From Eubacterium sp. (GTDB lineage Bacteria; Bacillota; Clostridia; Lachnospirales; Lachnospiraceae), in the NCBI GenBank assembly GCA_017433825.1, contig JAFRGL010000022.1, positions 1-64,000 of the forward strand: 64,000 nt of DNA, read 5' to 3'. The notes under the pieces are model-generated. The model did no database searches and was not told the DNA's origin. It saw only the letters and a program-made list of their open reading frames with translations. Below are positions 17,001 through 24,042 of the stretch, one piece after another (position 1 is the stretch's first letter; every line of letters begins with the position of its first letter). A program made the translations under genes and the position numbers.

Positions 17001-18602
17001 GTCTTTGGTCGTTTTGTCGTCCCAGGAGCCGTTCGTGACTATGAAAGTCACTTGGTAAGAGATCACATTTCTTGTGATGGTAAATGCTGCGGAGGCGGTT
17101 TTCTCTCCCCAGGTGATCTGCGCCACATAATTACCGGCATCCTTCGGCGCGCCGGCAAGCGCGTCCCCGTCCGGTTCTGTGCTGCCGGATCCCGTGGATT
17201 TATAGTAAACAATGTTCGGTTTATCGGCAAGCTTCGGTACAGCCGAATCAGGATACCCGCTGATCGCTGCTTCTTTTGCCGTTCCGTCATAAGCAAGGTC
17301 TTCCGGGGCGTTCAGCGTAACGGAAATGCCGTTATCATGATAACCGGAGGGGCAGTTCTCCGCAGCGCAAGTGGCCGTTATTGTGGTCTGGTCTTCTGAC
17401 AATGCGTATGTGAAGGAATGGCCGTTGGGCTCGCCTTCAGTCGCACCGCAGATGGTACAAGTCTTCGGTTCCGTACAGGTGGCTTCCTGCCAGACATGAC
17501 CGGCCGGCGGCAGCGTGATCTTCTTCAGTTCGGAGGCATAGTCCGTCACGTTATTACCGTTGTCCTGCTCGCAAAATACGAACAGTATGTCGCCGGCAAC
17601 CCTATCCATCTTTCCCGCGGTATTGATCGTCACTTCGCCCGCGGCTCCGGATACGGAAGCGATCTTGCCGTATTTCTTTATGGTCTGTCCTGTGGAATCC
17701 GTGACGATCGCGGAGATATAATTGCCATCGGCACCGCTGTATTTGACGGTTATTGCCCCGCTGTCATACGTGCCCGGGCAATAGCTGACGTCAAAATCCG
17801 GCGCAAGGCCTTTCAGCGTTACTTTCCATTCGTTGCCCGCACTGGTACCGATATCGGTCAAAGCGTCGGCGCCGCCGGCGCCGGAGGATTTGCCGCCTGC
17901 GGCGGCAGATGTGAAGAGGACAGATGACAGATTTAAATAAAAAGCGGGACGCACCCCGAACTCATTATTGCGGACAAAGAGTCCATCGTCGTAGACACTG
18001 CCGGTGCCGTGGACAAAAGCCGATAAGTCATCATCGTCGCCGGGCGACCGCAGCCACCAGAAGCTGGACAGCCAGCTGGGATTGGCCGGATCCGCCTTAC
18101 GCAGCTCGCTGTTCACATTGTTAGCTTCAGCGACTGAAAGCGGCCAGAGAAGGGCGTTCACGGAATCTCCGCTGATATCATTATCGTTGTGTCCCTCTGC
18201 GCCGTAATTGGGATTTCCACCGGTCAGGGTACGGGATGAGACAGCCGCCTGCTCCTGAGATGTAAATCCTTCGGCGATTGCATCAATCTTTGTTTTCAGC
18301 GTACTTGTCCCATAAGCATTGCTGCTCGTATTTGGATCATACTGTGTAAGTCCCAGGTTTTCCTTCGCGAGTAATGTTGAGCTGCTGCCGTCATGTGCGA
18401 TCACATACCAGCTCTGCCCGCCGTACTTAAGGACCTGCGCGCCGATCGTGTTGGCATTCTTTGCAAGCGCTGCCGCTCCCATCTGCACCGCCGGATCCCC
18501 GCTGTCCGCATAAGCCGTCACCGCGGCTTTCGGCACGCAAAGAAGCGTTGCCGCCGCCAGCAGCACCGCAGCTGCCAGGCTCAAAAATCTTCTTCCCTTC
18601 AT
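14088..18602 (-). CDS. Giant secreted surface protein with DUF6273 and InlB-type repeats
   Basis: 1504 residues. ATG 18602 follows AGGAGGA and opens a signal peptide (KGRRFLSLAAAVLLAAATLLCVPKA). Next comes a DUF6273-type domain (WWLRSPGDDDDLSAF ... GVRPAFYLNLSS), a CxxC-rich linker (CTEPKTCTICGATEG), and a carbohydrate/adhesin-like beta region. Four or five tandem InlB-like repeats of about 68 residues follow (YTIKFVNEDGTELQSS ... FDGWTPEVVSVTGEATYTAKF). A 150-residue module occurs twice (around the middle and at the C-terminus; IEGADGxVxKGSGxGLTF, IEFLYTDGSG). The tail has TPTPAPTNTGDNNPAGLW, a hydrophobic helix and RRKMIK, a sortase-like anchor of unusual form. Likely adhesion cargo. Confidence 0.85.
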   Translation of the reverse strand: MKGRRFLSLAAAVLLAAATLLCVPKAAVTAYADSGDPAVQMGAAALAKNANTIGAQVLKYGGQSWYVIAHDGSSSTLLAKENLGLTQYDPNTSSNAYGTSTLKTKIDAIAEGFTSQEQAAVSSRTLTGGNPNYGAEGHNDNDISGDSVNALLWPLSVAEANNVNSELRKADPANPSWLSSFWWLRSPGDDDDLSAFVHGTGSVYDDGLFVRNNEFGVRPAFYLNLSSVLFTSAAAGGKSSGAGGADALTDIGTSAGNEWKVTLKGLAPDFDVSYCPGTYDSGAITVKYSGADGNYISAIVTDSTGQTIKKYGKIASVSGAAGEVTINTAGKMDRVAGDILFVFCEQDNGNNVTDYASELKKITLPPAGHVWQEATCTEPKTCTICGATEGEPNGHSFTYALSEDQTTITATCAAENCPSGYHDNGISVTLNAPEDLAYDGTAKEAAISGYPDSAVPKLADKPNIVYYKSTGSGSTEPDGDALAGAPKDAGNYVAQITWGEKTASAAFTITRNVISYQVTFIVTNGSWDDKTTKDKVVELSRYEDENKILKLSGDDIPAVGNEPADDYMAGSWDAEPVAGTEITTDTTYKYTYAPKHSYNVIEGADGIVTKGSGEGLTFRTDGDFAKFTGIRIDDKDVAASLYDAKSGSTIVELKAEYIDQLEAGSHMIEFLYTDGSGKAAFEVLKHFPVWVGGTQITTVNQGNVLGDAAGSERISFEEKTDKYVLTILTGDEISLRYDSTWDIPEALIYVSDAAEKPLEIRADSGLILSSSTVSTGILNESSYDLTITGDVDITLTGEGAGEQTLNDIYCKDSSITVNGDALLGSKGNGIYAKSIDVTGDVSLSEDQGIGGCLLYSFDGDIRVGGTLKLICAESVDYGLYAVNGSSGNGDVALGREVSITMGGSGYGICAAGTITLPEARTEISTNDGIAIYTPCIGENDIVIPDGYGISTPEDGEVKVIADTADDAMYSDFYTIVDPTSPDVAASVVVIEPYIEVQFVNADEDQTVLATTKGFVGKAPKYTGEEPTMQDTDAEKYTFDGWSYGEATYASDDLPTITEDMTGPITFTAAYIVETKQYEVTFYDEDGKTVLLEAAPYNYGTKPGDIKTPEKTPTKKDDEKYTYEFEGWDPELSEVTGDANYTAKYKAVLKEFTIKFVNEDGKELQSTKVAYGTKPTYAGTTPTKEETAQFRYVFDGWTPEIVEVTGEATYTAKFAEKTKSYTIKFVNEDGTELQSSAVDYGKKPEYKGEKPVKEETAQFRYIFDGWTPEVVSVTGEATYTAKFAGEEKISQTVTFKVVNGAWDDGKTEDVVVTLNGYEGDTLKLSAEQVPAVGNKPAEGYMAGSWDVTPSTETEIKDNPAYTYTYAKKPVYKVIEGADGKVQKGSGKGLTFKTDGDYGKFTGIKIDSKEVVSSMYDSKSGSTVVTLKSTLIDKLDVGRHTIEFLYTDGSCGTEFEVQAAATPTNTPTPAPTNTGDNNPAGLWMLLLAGSLGSLILVFALRRKMIK

Positions 18603-18753
18603 GGTTTTTTGTCCTCCTCCTGTCTTCACATATGATCGTATCACTATTATACTTCTTCCTGCGCTTTCAGGTGTTCAATATCTGTTTTTATGGTACGCAA
18701 ACAGAACAGAAGCTCCTTTATTTCCTGCGAGTAAGGTCCTGTCCTTTTATTTT

Positions 18754-18782
18754 ATTGTAAATTGGCGGCATCGGTCAGTCAA
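18754..18782 (-). promoter_or_regulatory. Promoter of the giant surface-protein gene
   Basis: On the minus strand TTGACT (18782-18777), a 17-bp spacer and TACAAT (18759-18754) precede the ATG at 18602. The predicted leader RNA is about 145 nt long and contains no second gene. The interval 18603-18860 otherwise holds nothing recognisable. Confidence 0.6.
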
Positions 18783-18860
18783 GTTCTTTGATTGGTATAT
18801 ATGAATTACACATTTATGATTACTGTTCACCCTCGGTATAATCTGTTGTATCTTACTTTT

Positions 18861-19174
18861 TCAACGAAATGGCAGCTCATCACAGATCCCATCAGGAATG
18901 TTCATAAAATCATCCTCTTCTGACTGTCTTTCGGTATTCCTTCTGCTATTCGCCGCTGAAAAATCACCGGCCGATTTACTTCCCGCAAACACCTGTTCTT
19001 CAACAATTACGTCTGTTGTGCTGACTTTATTCCCTTCCCGGTTGATATAGCTTCCGGTCTGGATCCGTCCAATCACCGCAATCCTTAATCCCTGGCGGAA
19101 ATACTTTTCTCGCCTTTGGTATATCTGATCTCCGGATCCTTTGTCAGTCTTCCCATTAAAATCACTTTATTCAT
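18861..19174 (-). pseudogene. ssb: Single-stranded DNA-binding protein gene with internal deletion and frameshift
   Basis: Translation from ATG 19174, behind GGGAGG, begins MNKVILMGRLTKDPEIRYTKGEK, the universal SSB N-terminus, then runs out of frame and stops at ISARD. The adjoining frame resumes with YFRQGLRIAVIGRIQTGSYI, the last strands of the OB fold, and ends in an acidic-type tip DDFMNIPDGICDELPF. About 45 codons of the OB-fold centre are missing at the junction and the frame changes there. Intact relatives are common in mobile elements of Firmicutes. The product cannot be functional, so replication of the element would need host or helper SSB. Confidence 0.75.
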
Positions 19175-19236
19175 TTTTCATCCTCCCGTATGTGTCTGTT
19201 ATCAGTAAAACCACTTTTCATTTTGCTGAAACCGAA

Positions 19237-19816
19237 TCATTGCCAGACCTGCTTCTGAATCTCTTTCAGCGTATACTGGCATGGCAGCACATCCACATGG
19301 CTGCTGTGTGTTGAATTCGCAGGCTCGTAAAGCACTGTAACAAGGCTGCCCGCTTCATCATTGAACTGCATATATACCTCGACCCTTTCGGAAAGGAATC
19401 CGATATAAATAATCCAGCATTGTGCACTCTGAAGCATTTATATCATTATGTGCCGCATAAGTGTTCAGATAACTTTTCACGGTGTCGATACTTACGCCGA
19501 CTACTCCTTCAAGCTCCTCCTGATTCGTGACCTTGACATTTACTCGCGTAAACACATCCTGCGCTCCAAGCTCCGTGTAACGCTCTTTACCACGACCGTA
19601 ACCATCACGTTCTGTGTTCCTGGTCTCTGGTTTTGTTCCTTTCGTACTTTTTGGATCGGCGCTTTCATCTGCCTGCGGCTTCTGCTTCGGTTCTTCTATT
19701 TTCGGTTTTTCTTCTGAGGTACTGCTGCTTTCTATAACCGAAACAGAGGACGATACCGCTTCCGGTTCCGTCTTCGGATTCCGTATGGCAAGTATTCCGA
19801 CCAGGGCAAGTTCCAC
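19237..19816 (-). pseudogene. Unrecognised island gene, apparently frameshifted
   Basis: Two overlapping frames share 80 bp. The first (19816-19358) has a low-complexity acidic/proline linker (SSSTSEEKPKIEEPKQKPQ) then a helical part ending NDINASECTMLDYLYRIPF. The second (19437-19237) continues naturally as RVEVYMQFNDEAGSLVTVLYEP and ends QYTLKEIQKQVWQ. A single-base change near the run CCTTTCCGAAAGG (about 19385-19400) would join them into one protein. The first frame is open upstream to about 19903 without ATG, next to the repressor gene. No family recognised; programmed frameshifting cannot be excluded. Confidence 0.45.
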
Positions 19817-19904
19817 TCCCCGCCGCCGCTTTGCTTCTTTTCCGCGTTCTCCTTCCGGGGAGTAGTGTCCTTGTTGGGGAGTGCCTTCCCCAATCCCTGC
19901 GTTT

Positions 19905-20720
19905 TTATTTCCTTCGTTTTTTTCCTCTTCGATTGCCTGAGGGTTTTAATAAACTGGACTTTTTCAATATTTGAATTAAGTAAAAAAACTCTTCTTCCGA
20001 CAGCGCGTCATATTTGATTCCCAGCGCTCCCAGATACGTCCGAGCCAACTTCTCTTCCTGACTTCCTTTAATTCTGGATATTTCATCAGTATAATTAAGA
20101 AAATCTTCCGCTATTGTAGTTTCAGGTTGTGCTCCGATATCCATTTTATGGTTTTCCTGAATATCCTCTATAATTACATCCAAGTCCCGGTGGATGATGT
20201 TTTCCAGATAAATCTTCTCATCGATCTGCGCCACTTCCAGTGTCCGATAGGTCAATTCGTTTTCTTCCGGATTGAATTCCTGAGTAATTTTTTTCCTTGC
20301 TGCAACCACCATTGCGTTCAAATCCCGGATACGTGCGCTGACAACCCGGTCTGCGAATATCTCAATGTCTGCGAGCAATCTGGCAAATTCTTTATGAACC
20401 GCAATTTCACAAAGCAATCGGTTGTTGATGGCTCCGCTCTTTAAAAGTGTAATCATCTCATCACTTATGTGGAGCTCTTCTACTTCCGTCTCCGGACGTT
20501 TCTTTTGCTCCGTCAGCCCCAACAGATAATCAACAGATACGCCATAGTATTTTGCCAGCGTGGTAAGATTAAACGGGCTGATATCCTTGAATTCTTCATT
20601 TTCGTATTTCCCCAGGGACGATGTGGATATACCTGTCTTTTCTGCAAGCTCACTTAATGTCAGATTATGTTCTACCCGCAGGTCTTTAATTCTTTCCTGT
20701 ATTGTTAATTTCGCTTCCAT
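19905..20720 (-). CDS. XRE/Cro-CI-family transcriptional regulator
   Basis: 271 residues. The N-terminal helix-turn-helix (about 7-65) reads ERIKDLRVEHNLTLSELAEKTGISTSSLGKYEN, then ISPFNLTTLAKYYGVSVDYLLGLT, the standard HTH_3 fold. The C-terminal 200 residues are helical, charged and unlike the LexA-type peptidase domain, so this repressor is not obviously self-cleaving. It is divergent from the VapE gene and probably controls lysogeny-like silence of the island. A short poly-basic end (GNRRGKKRRK) is notable. Divergent promoter DNA with a 9-bp-arm palindrome lies immediately upstream. Confidence 0.85.
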   Translation of the reverse strand: MEAKLTIQERIKDLRVEHNLTLSELAEKTGISTSSLGKYENEEFKDISPFNLTTLAKYYGVSVDYLLGLTEQKKRPETEVEELHISDEMITLLKSGAINNRLLCEIAVHKEFARLLADIEIFADRVVSARIRDLNAMVVAARKKITQEFNPEENELTYRTLEVAQIDEKIYLENIIHRDLDVIIEDIQENHKMDIGAQPETTIAEDFLNYTDEISRIKGSQEEKLARTYLGALGIKYDALSEEEFFYLIQILKKSSLLKPSGNRRGKKRRK

Positions 20721-20764
20721 AAATCCCCATAAATCAATATATGCTGTTTATTTGCCTTGTGCTA

Positions 20765-20821
20765 ATAGTAAGTATATCACAGTTCATTTCTCAAAGCGCG
20801 GAAAAACAGAACTTTTCCGCG
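20765..20821. promoter_or_regulatory. Repressor promoter and palindromic candidate operator
   Basis: On the minus strand TTGAGA (20794-20789), an 18-bp spacer and TACTAT (20770-20765) read into the XRE gene. Directly upstream a perfect inverted repeat CGCGGAAAA/TTTTCCGCG (20797-20805 and 20813-20821) encloses ACAGAAC and is followed by T-rich DNA on the plus strand. It may be the repressor operator or a plus-strand terminator; sequence alone cannot separate the two. Confidence 0.5.
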
Positions 20822-20906
20822 TTTTTCCTTTTTTTCGGATATACGGTATCACGCCTTCTTTTTCTGTAGAATATTCCTGAAGGATTATGTCTTATCCAGA
20901 ATATAA

Positions 20907-22214
20907 ATGAGAGGAGGTGAAAACCTGAACGAAGAATTACAAATCCAACTGGAATATACAAAAAACGGAACGATAAAACAGAGCATCAGCAACTGTGTTG
21001 CCATCCTTGAAAACGATCCTTTCCTGGCCGGCGCTATCCGTTTCAATGAACTTACGGAAAGAATAGATATCGTCAGGAATCCAGGCTGGAACCGGTTCGG
21101 TACAACTTTAACCGATACAGACATGTCCTATATCATGATGTATCTGGACGATGCCTACGGCCTTACTTCCGAAAAACGCATCCGCAATGCCGTCACGATT
21201 GCTGCCAATAACAACAAATACCATCCGGTACGGGACTGTCTGAACACCCTCGTCTGGGATGGACATCCCCGCATCCGTTATGCCCTGCACCATTTCCTCG
21301 GGGCGGATACTTCCGACCTCACTTACGAATCCTTAAAGCTTTTCATGCTTGGCGCCATATGCCGTGTTTTTGACCCCGGCTGCAAATTTGATATCATGCT
21401 TTGCCTTGTCGGAGACCAGGGGGCCGGTAAATCGACATTCTTCCGTTTTCTTGCCTTGAAGGATGAGTGGTTTTCCGATGACATCCGCAGACTGGATGAC
21501 GATAACATTTACCGAAAGCTGCAGGGGCACTGGATTATCGAAATGTCGGAAATGCTGGCAACGGCAAATGCGAAAAGCTTTGAGGAAATCAAATCCTTTA
21601 TAAGCCGGCAGAAAGAGGTTTACAAAATCCCCTACGAAACACACCCGGCGGACCGGCACCGGCAATGCGTTTTCGGCGGCACTACAAACAAAAAATACTT
21701 TCTCCCGGCGGACCGCTCCGGAAGCCGCAGATTCCTTCCTGTGGAAGGGAACGCTTCAGAGGCGGAAACACATATCCTCGCTGATGAAACCGCTTCCAGG
21801 GCTTATATCCGTCAGATGTGGGCAGAAGCTATGGAACTGTACAGAAACGGGAACTATTCCCTGTCCTTTTCCCCGGAGATGGCAGAACACATGAAAAACT
21901 ACCAGGCATCCTTTGTACCAGAAGATTCCGACAAGGACGCCATTCTCGGATTTCTTGAAGAATGCAGCTATGACTTTGTCTGTTCAAAACTGCTTTATTA
22001 TGAAGCCCTGCAGCATACGGAAAGGGATACTCCAGCCCGGTGGGATTTAAACGCCATAAACGAAATCCTGCGTCTGTACGCAAAAGACTGGAAGGAAGGT
22101 CCGACACACCGGTTTTCTGTATACGGAACCCAGCGTTCCTGGATTCGCAAGGCGCCGAAGGATGAATTTGTCGACCTCAGTGACCTGGACGAATCGCTCC
22201 TGCCCTTCCGCTGA
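20907..22214 (+). CDS. VapE/VirE-family P-loop ATPase (phage-type replication helicase)
   Basis: 435 residues from ATG 20907, or 429 from a CTG at 20925 that sits 5 nt after a perfect AGGAGGTG. The family (virulence-associated E) is common in islands and satellites and acts as a helicase/primase-associated ATPase. The Walker A is LVGDQGAGKSTFFR, Walker B is HWIIEMSEM, then sensor and arginine-finger region GGTTNKKYFLPADRSGSRRFLPV. The preceding DCLNTLVWDGHPRIRYALHHFLGA block is also typical. The protein is short, lacking an N-terminal primase domain. It is the only replication gene in the island and is read divergently from the repressor. Confidence 0.88.
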   Translation: MRGGENLNEELQIQLEYTKNGTIKQSISNCVAILENDPFLAGAIRFNELTERIDIVRNPGWNRFGTTLTDTDMSYIMMYLDDAYGLTSEKRIRNAVTIAANNNKYHPVRDCLNTLVWDGHPRIRYALHHFLGADTSDLTYESLKLFMLGAICRVFDPGCKFDIMLCLVGDQGAGKSTFFRFLALKDEWFSDDIRRLDDDNIYRKLQGHWIIEMSEMLATANAKSFEEIKSFISRQKEVYKIPYETHPADRHRQCVFGGTTNKKYFLPADRSGSRRFLPVEGNASEAETHILADETASRAYIRQMWAEAMELYRNGNYSLSFSPEMAEHMKNYQASFVPEDSDKDAILGFLEECSYDFVCSKLLYYEALQHTERDTPARWDLNAINEILRLYAKDWKEGPTHRFSVYGTQRSWIRKAPKDEFVDLSDLDESLLPFR

Positions 22215-22256
22215 TGCAGCGTAAAAGCAGGGCACACCAGATATAATCCGCCTTTC

Positions 22257-22440
22257 CTGTAAACGGACGTTTACAGGCGGCGGAGCCGTTTTTTACTGTA
22301 TTTCCTTTGTTACTTTATGTTTTTTTATCTATGTAAACGTGTAAACAGGAATAAAAAAAGGTGACAACAAGCACTCCGCCTGCGTGCTGAAAAGAATTCA
22401 AGGTTTTTCAAAATGCCCGTTTACCGTTTGCACCGTTTAC
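22257..22440 (+). repeat. Cluster of GTAAACG/CGTTTAC repeats (iterons or arm sites)
   Basis: Six copies of a 7-8-bp motif: the dyad CTGTAAACggacGTTTACAG (22257-22276), tandem TGTAAACG and TGTAAACA (22332-22347), and CGTTTAC at 22418-22424 and 22434-22440. They occupy the 300-bp gap between the ATPase and integrase genes, which otherwise has no gene. The first dyad with the GCGGAGCCG stretch and T6 (22289-22294) could also end the ATPase transcript. Function (origin, Xis or Int binding) is inference. Confidence 0.55.
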
Positions 22441-22514
22441 ATTTTTCATTACCAAAGAAAGGAGGCAGCATCTATAACAGCCATTTTGCTAATGCCTGTG
22501 AAGGGATTACTTCG

Positions 22515-23804
22515 ATGATTGATTCCGAAACATTGAAAAGCCTGTATAAAAGTGATATCCTTTACGACGATGACATGGCCAATCTGGCTGTAATGATATC
22601 ACGAAAAAAAATTGAAAAGGAGCACACCAAAAAATACAAAATCTATAAGCGCAAGGGTTCCAAAGAAGGTTACGTGACAGTTCTTCCCGGCAGCAACGGA
22701 AAGAAGATCGAACGAAAAACCAAAGAAGCACTCCTGGACGCTTTGCTCGAATACTATATTGACCCCAGGAGCAAGGAAATAAAGGAAATGTCTTTGTATA
22801 ACCTTTATCACAAAGAATGGATTCGTTATAAGGCTTCCATCACAGACAGCCCCAATACCATTGAAACCCATAACAAACATTTCCGGAAATATTTCTCTGA
22901 GGAAGGAATCTTCCATAAGCCTATGGCTAAAATCACCACAGAGGAATTGACTGTATGGGCGAACCAGCTGATAAAGAAGCACCGTTTGTCCTCCAGACAG
23001 TGGCAGACAATTAAAACCATTCCGAAACAGATGTTTGAATATGCCTTTCTCCACGGATATATTCAGTACAATCCATTTGCTGATGTGAAGGTCACCGTTC
23101 GGTTCAGGCAGGTTTCCAAAAAGTCCGGATTCAGTGAAACCTTTAATACGGACGAATATGAACTGATTCTTCAGGACCTCTGGAATTCTTATTATCAGAA
23201 AAAGGATATTCGTTTTCTTGCCGTAATTTTTAATTTCTATCTGGGCTTAAGAGTCGGCGAACTGACCGGACTGAAATGGGAAGACCTCGAAAACGGTTTT
23301 CTGCATGTAAGGCGGGAACTTACACTGGAAAATGCGGAACAGGTTAATTCCGGGCTTTATGAAGACTACTTCCGTTCCGGTGAATTCACGGTTATGCCTG
23401 ACCAGAAAGGACACAAATGGATGTACGTTCTGGTAGACCATACCAAAACTAACTCAGAGCGTATCGTACCGGTAATTCCGAAGGCACAGGCAGTATTGGA
23501 CACAATCATCCATGATTTTCCAAAAGAGGTACTTGGCGAATATATTTTTGCTGAAAGGGGTTCGTTTCTTTCTACCCGCAGCGTCAACAGTGTTCTGGAA
23601 TATGCATGCAAGCATATCGGAATAAGCATCAAGCGGAGCCACAAGATCCGTAAAACCTGGGCAAGCAGGGCAAATATCGCAGGGATACCGTTGGATGCCA
23701 TCCGTGAACATCTGGGCCACGCCAGTCTGAATACGACCCTGGGCTACATCTACAACTGCCTTCCCAGCAGGGAAATCATCGAAAAAATGGACAGTGCATT
23801 TTAA
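22515..23804 (+). CDS. int: Tyrosine site-specific integrase
   Basis: 429 residues from ATG 22515, chosen because AAGGGA lies 8 bp before it; longer in-frame starts run into the repeat cluster. The N-terminus carries an AP2-like arm-binding segment (YKIYKRKGSKEGYVTVLPG), then a SAM-like core-binding domain (LYHKEWIRYKASITDSPNTIETHNKHF), then the catalytic domain. Visible catalytic residues are Arg in LGLRVGELTGLKWEDL, His and Arg in SHKIRKTWAS, His in REHLGHASLNTTLGYIY and the terminal Tyr. It would recombine the att core in tRNA-Arg. No excisionase gene was found nearby. Confidence 0.93.
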   Translation: MIDSETLKSLYKSDILYDDDMANLAVMISRKKIEKEHTKKYKIYKRKGSKEGYVTVLPGSNGKKIERKTKEALLDALLEYYIDPRSKEIKEMSLYNLYHKEWIRYKASITDSPNTIETHNKHFRKYFSEEGIFHKPMAKITTEELTVWANQLIKKHRLSSRQWQTIKTIPKQMFEYAFLHGYIQYNPFADVKVTVRFRQVSKKSGFSETFNTDEYELILQDLWNSYYQKKDIRFLAVIFNFYLGLRVGELTGLKWEDLENGFLHVRRELTLENAEQVNSGLYEDYFRSGEFTVMPDQKGHKWMYVLVDHTKTNSERIVPVIPKAQAVLDTIIHDFPKEVLGEYIFAERGSFLSTRSVNSVLEYACKHIGISIKRSHKIRKTWASRANIAGIPLDAIREHLGHASLNTTLGYIYNCLPSREIIEKMDSAF

Positions 23805-23866
23805 CCGGAAAAAGGCACTTTACGCCACTAAAGCGCCACCAATTTTTAACGAAAACTTTTTGGCAT

Positions 23867-23906
23867 AAAAAACATCCGGAAGCCTTGTAAAATAAGGACT
23901 TCCGGA
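23867..23906 (-). terminator. Replacement tRNA terminator carried by the island
   Basis: TCCGGAAG (23875-23882) pairs with CTTCCGGA (23899-23906), with an inner CCTT/AAGG stem; on the minus strand T6 follows (23872-23867). It lies 13 bp after the 3' end of the reconstituted tRNA-Arg and just inside the island, and would also end read-through from it. It faces the integrase gene end. Confidence 0.8.
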
Positions 23907-23918
23907 CACTCTCACACC

Positions 23919-23938
23919 CGTGCGTTAGAGGATTCGAA
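23919..23938 (+). repeat. Right attachment-site repeat (attR), overlapping the tRNA 3' end
   Basis: The same 20 bp as at 13031-13050, here forming the T-loop, 3' T-stem and acceptor strand of tRNA-Arg. The integrase gene ends 115 bp away. Together the two copies define the island limits. Confidence 0.9.
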
Positions 23939-23992
23939 CCCCCGGCCTTTTGGTCCGTAGCCAAACGCTCTATCCAGCTGAGCTAAACGCAC
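23919..23992 (-). tRNA. tRNA-Arg (anticodon ACG)
   Basis: 74 nt. Acceptor GTGCGTT pairs with AACGCAC, discriminator G, no encoded CCA. D-arm GCTCAGCTGGATAGAGC; anticodon stem TTTGG/CCAAA with loop CTACGGA, anticodon ACG. The T-arm is GGGGG-TTCGAAT-CCTCT, which needs two G-U pairs. The 3' part is the att core, so the gene was rebuilt on integration; the mildly mispaired T-stem may reflect exchange of the 3' half. Expression would come from a consensus promoter upstream. Confidence 0.93.
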
Positions 23993-24013
23993 GTGCTTTT
24001 TTCAGCAAATGAA

Positions 24014-24042
24014 ATATTACAACAACCGTCCGGGTTTGTCAA
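24014..24042 (-). promoter_or_regulatory. tRNA-Arg promoter
   Basis: On the minus strand TTGACA (24042-24037), a 17-bp spacer and TAATAT (24019-24014) end about 22 bp before the tRNA 5' end. The -35 box overlaps the stop codon of the M20 hydrolase gene. It lies outside the island and therefore survived the insertion. Confidence 0.75.

Larger units (their letters stand above)
13031..23938 (+). mobile_element. 10.9-kb integrated island in tRNA-Arg
   Basis: Bounded by the two 20-bp att repeats, with a tyrosine integrase gene next to the intact tRNA. Contents from left: HicAB toxin-antitoxin, a giant surface protein, an ssb relic, a frameshifted unknown gene, an XRE repressor, a divergently read VapE ATPase, a repeat cluster and the integrase. 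The arrangement of repressor, divergent replication ATPase and integrase resembles Gram-positive chromosomal islands that depend on helper phages, but no packaging gene is present. It may equally be a shrunken prophage or conjugative element. Decay of ssb suggests reduced autonomy. Confidence 0.85.

Noticed and set aside
22413-22514. A 34-codon N-terminal extension of the integrase
   Set aside because: It runs through the GTAAACG repeat cluster, has no ribosome site at its ATG and a poor match to integrase N-termini. An AAAGGAGG at about 22458 could still serve a non-AUG start, so this is not fully closed.
13031-23938. Intact prophage
   Set aside because: Only repressor, replication ATPase and integrase are phage-like. 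There is no terminase, portal, capsid, tail or lysis gene, so a complete phage is ruled out.
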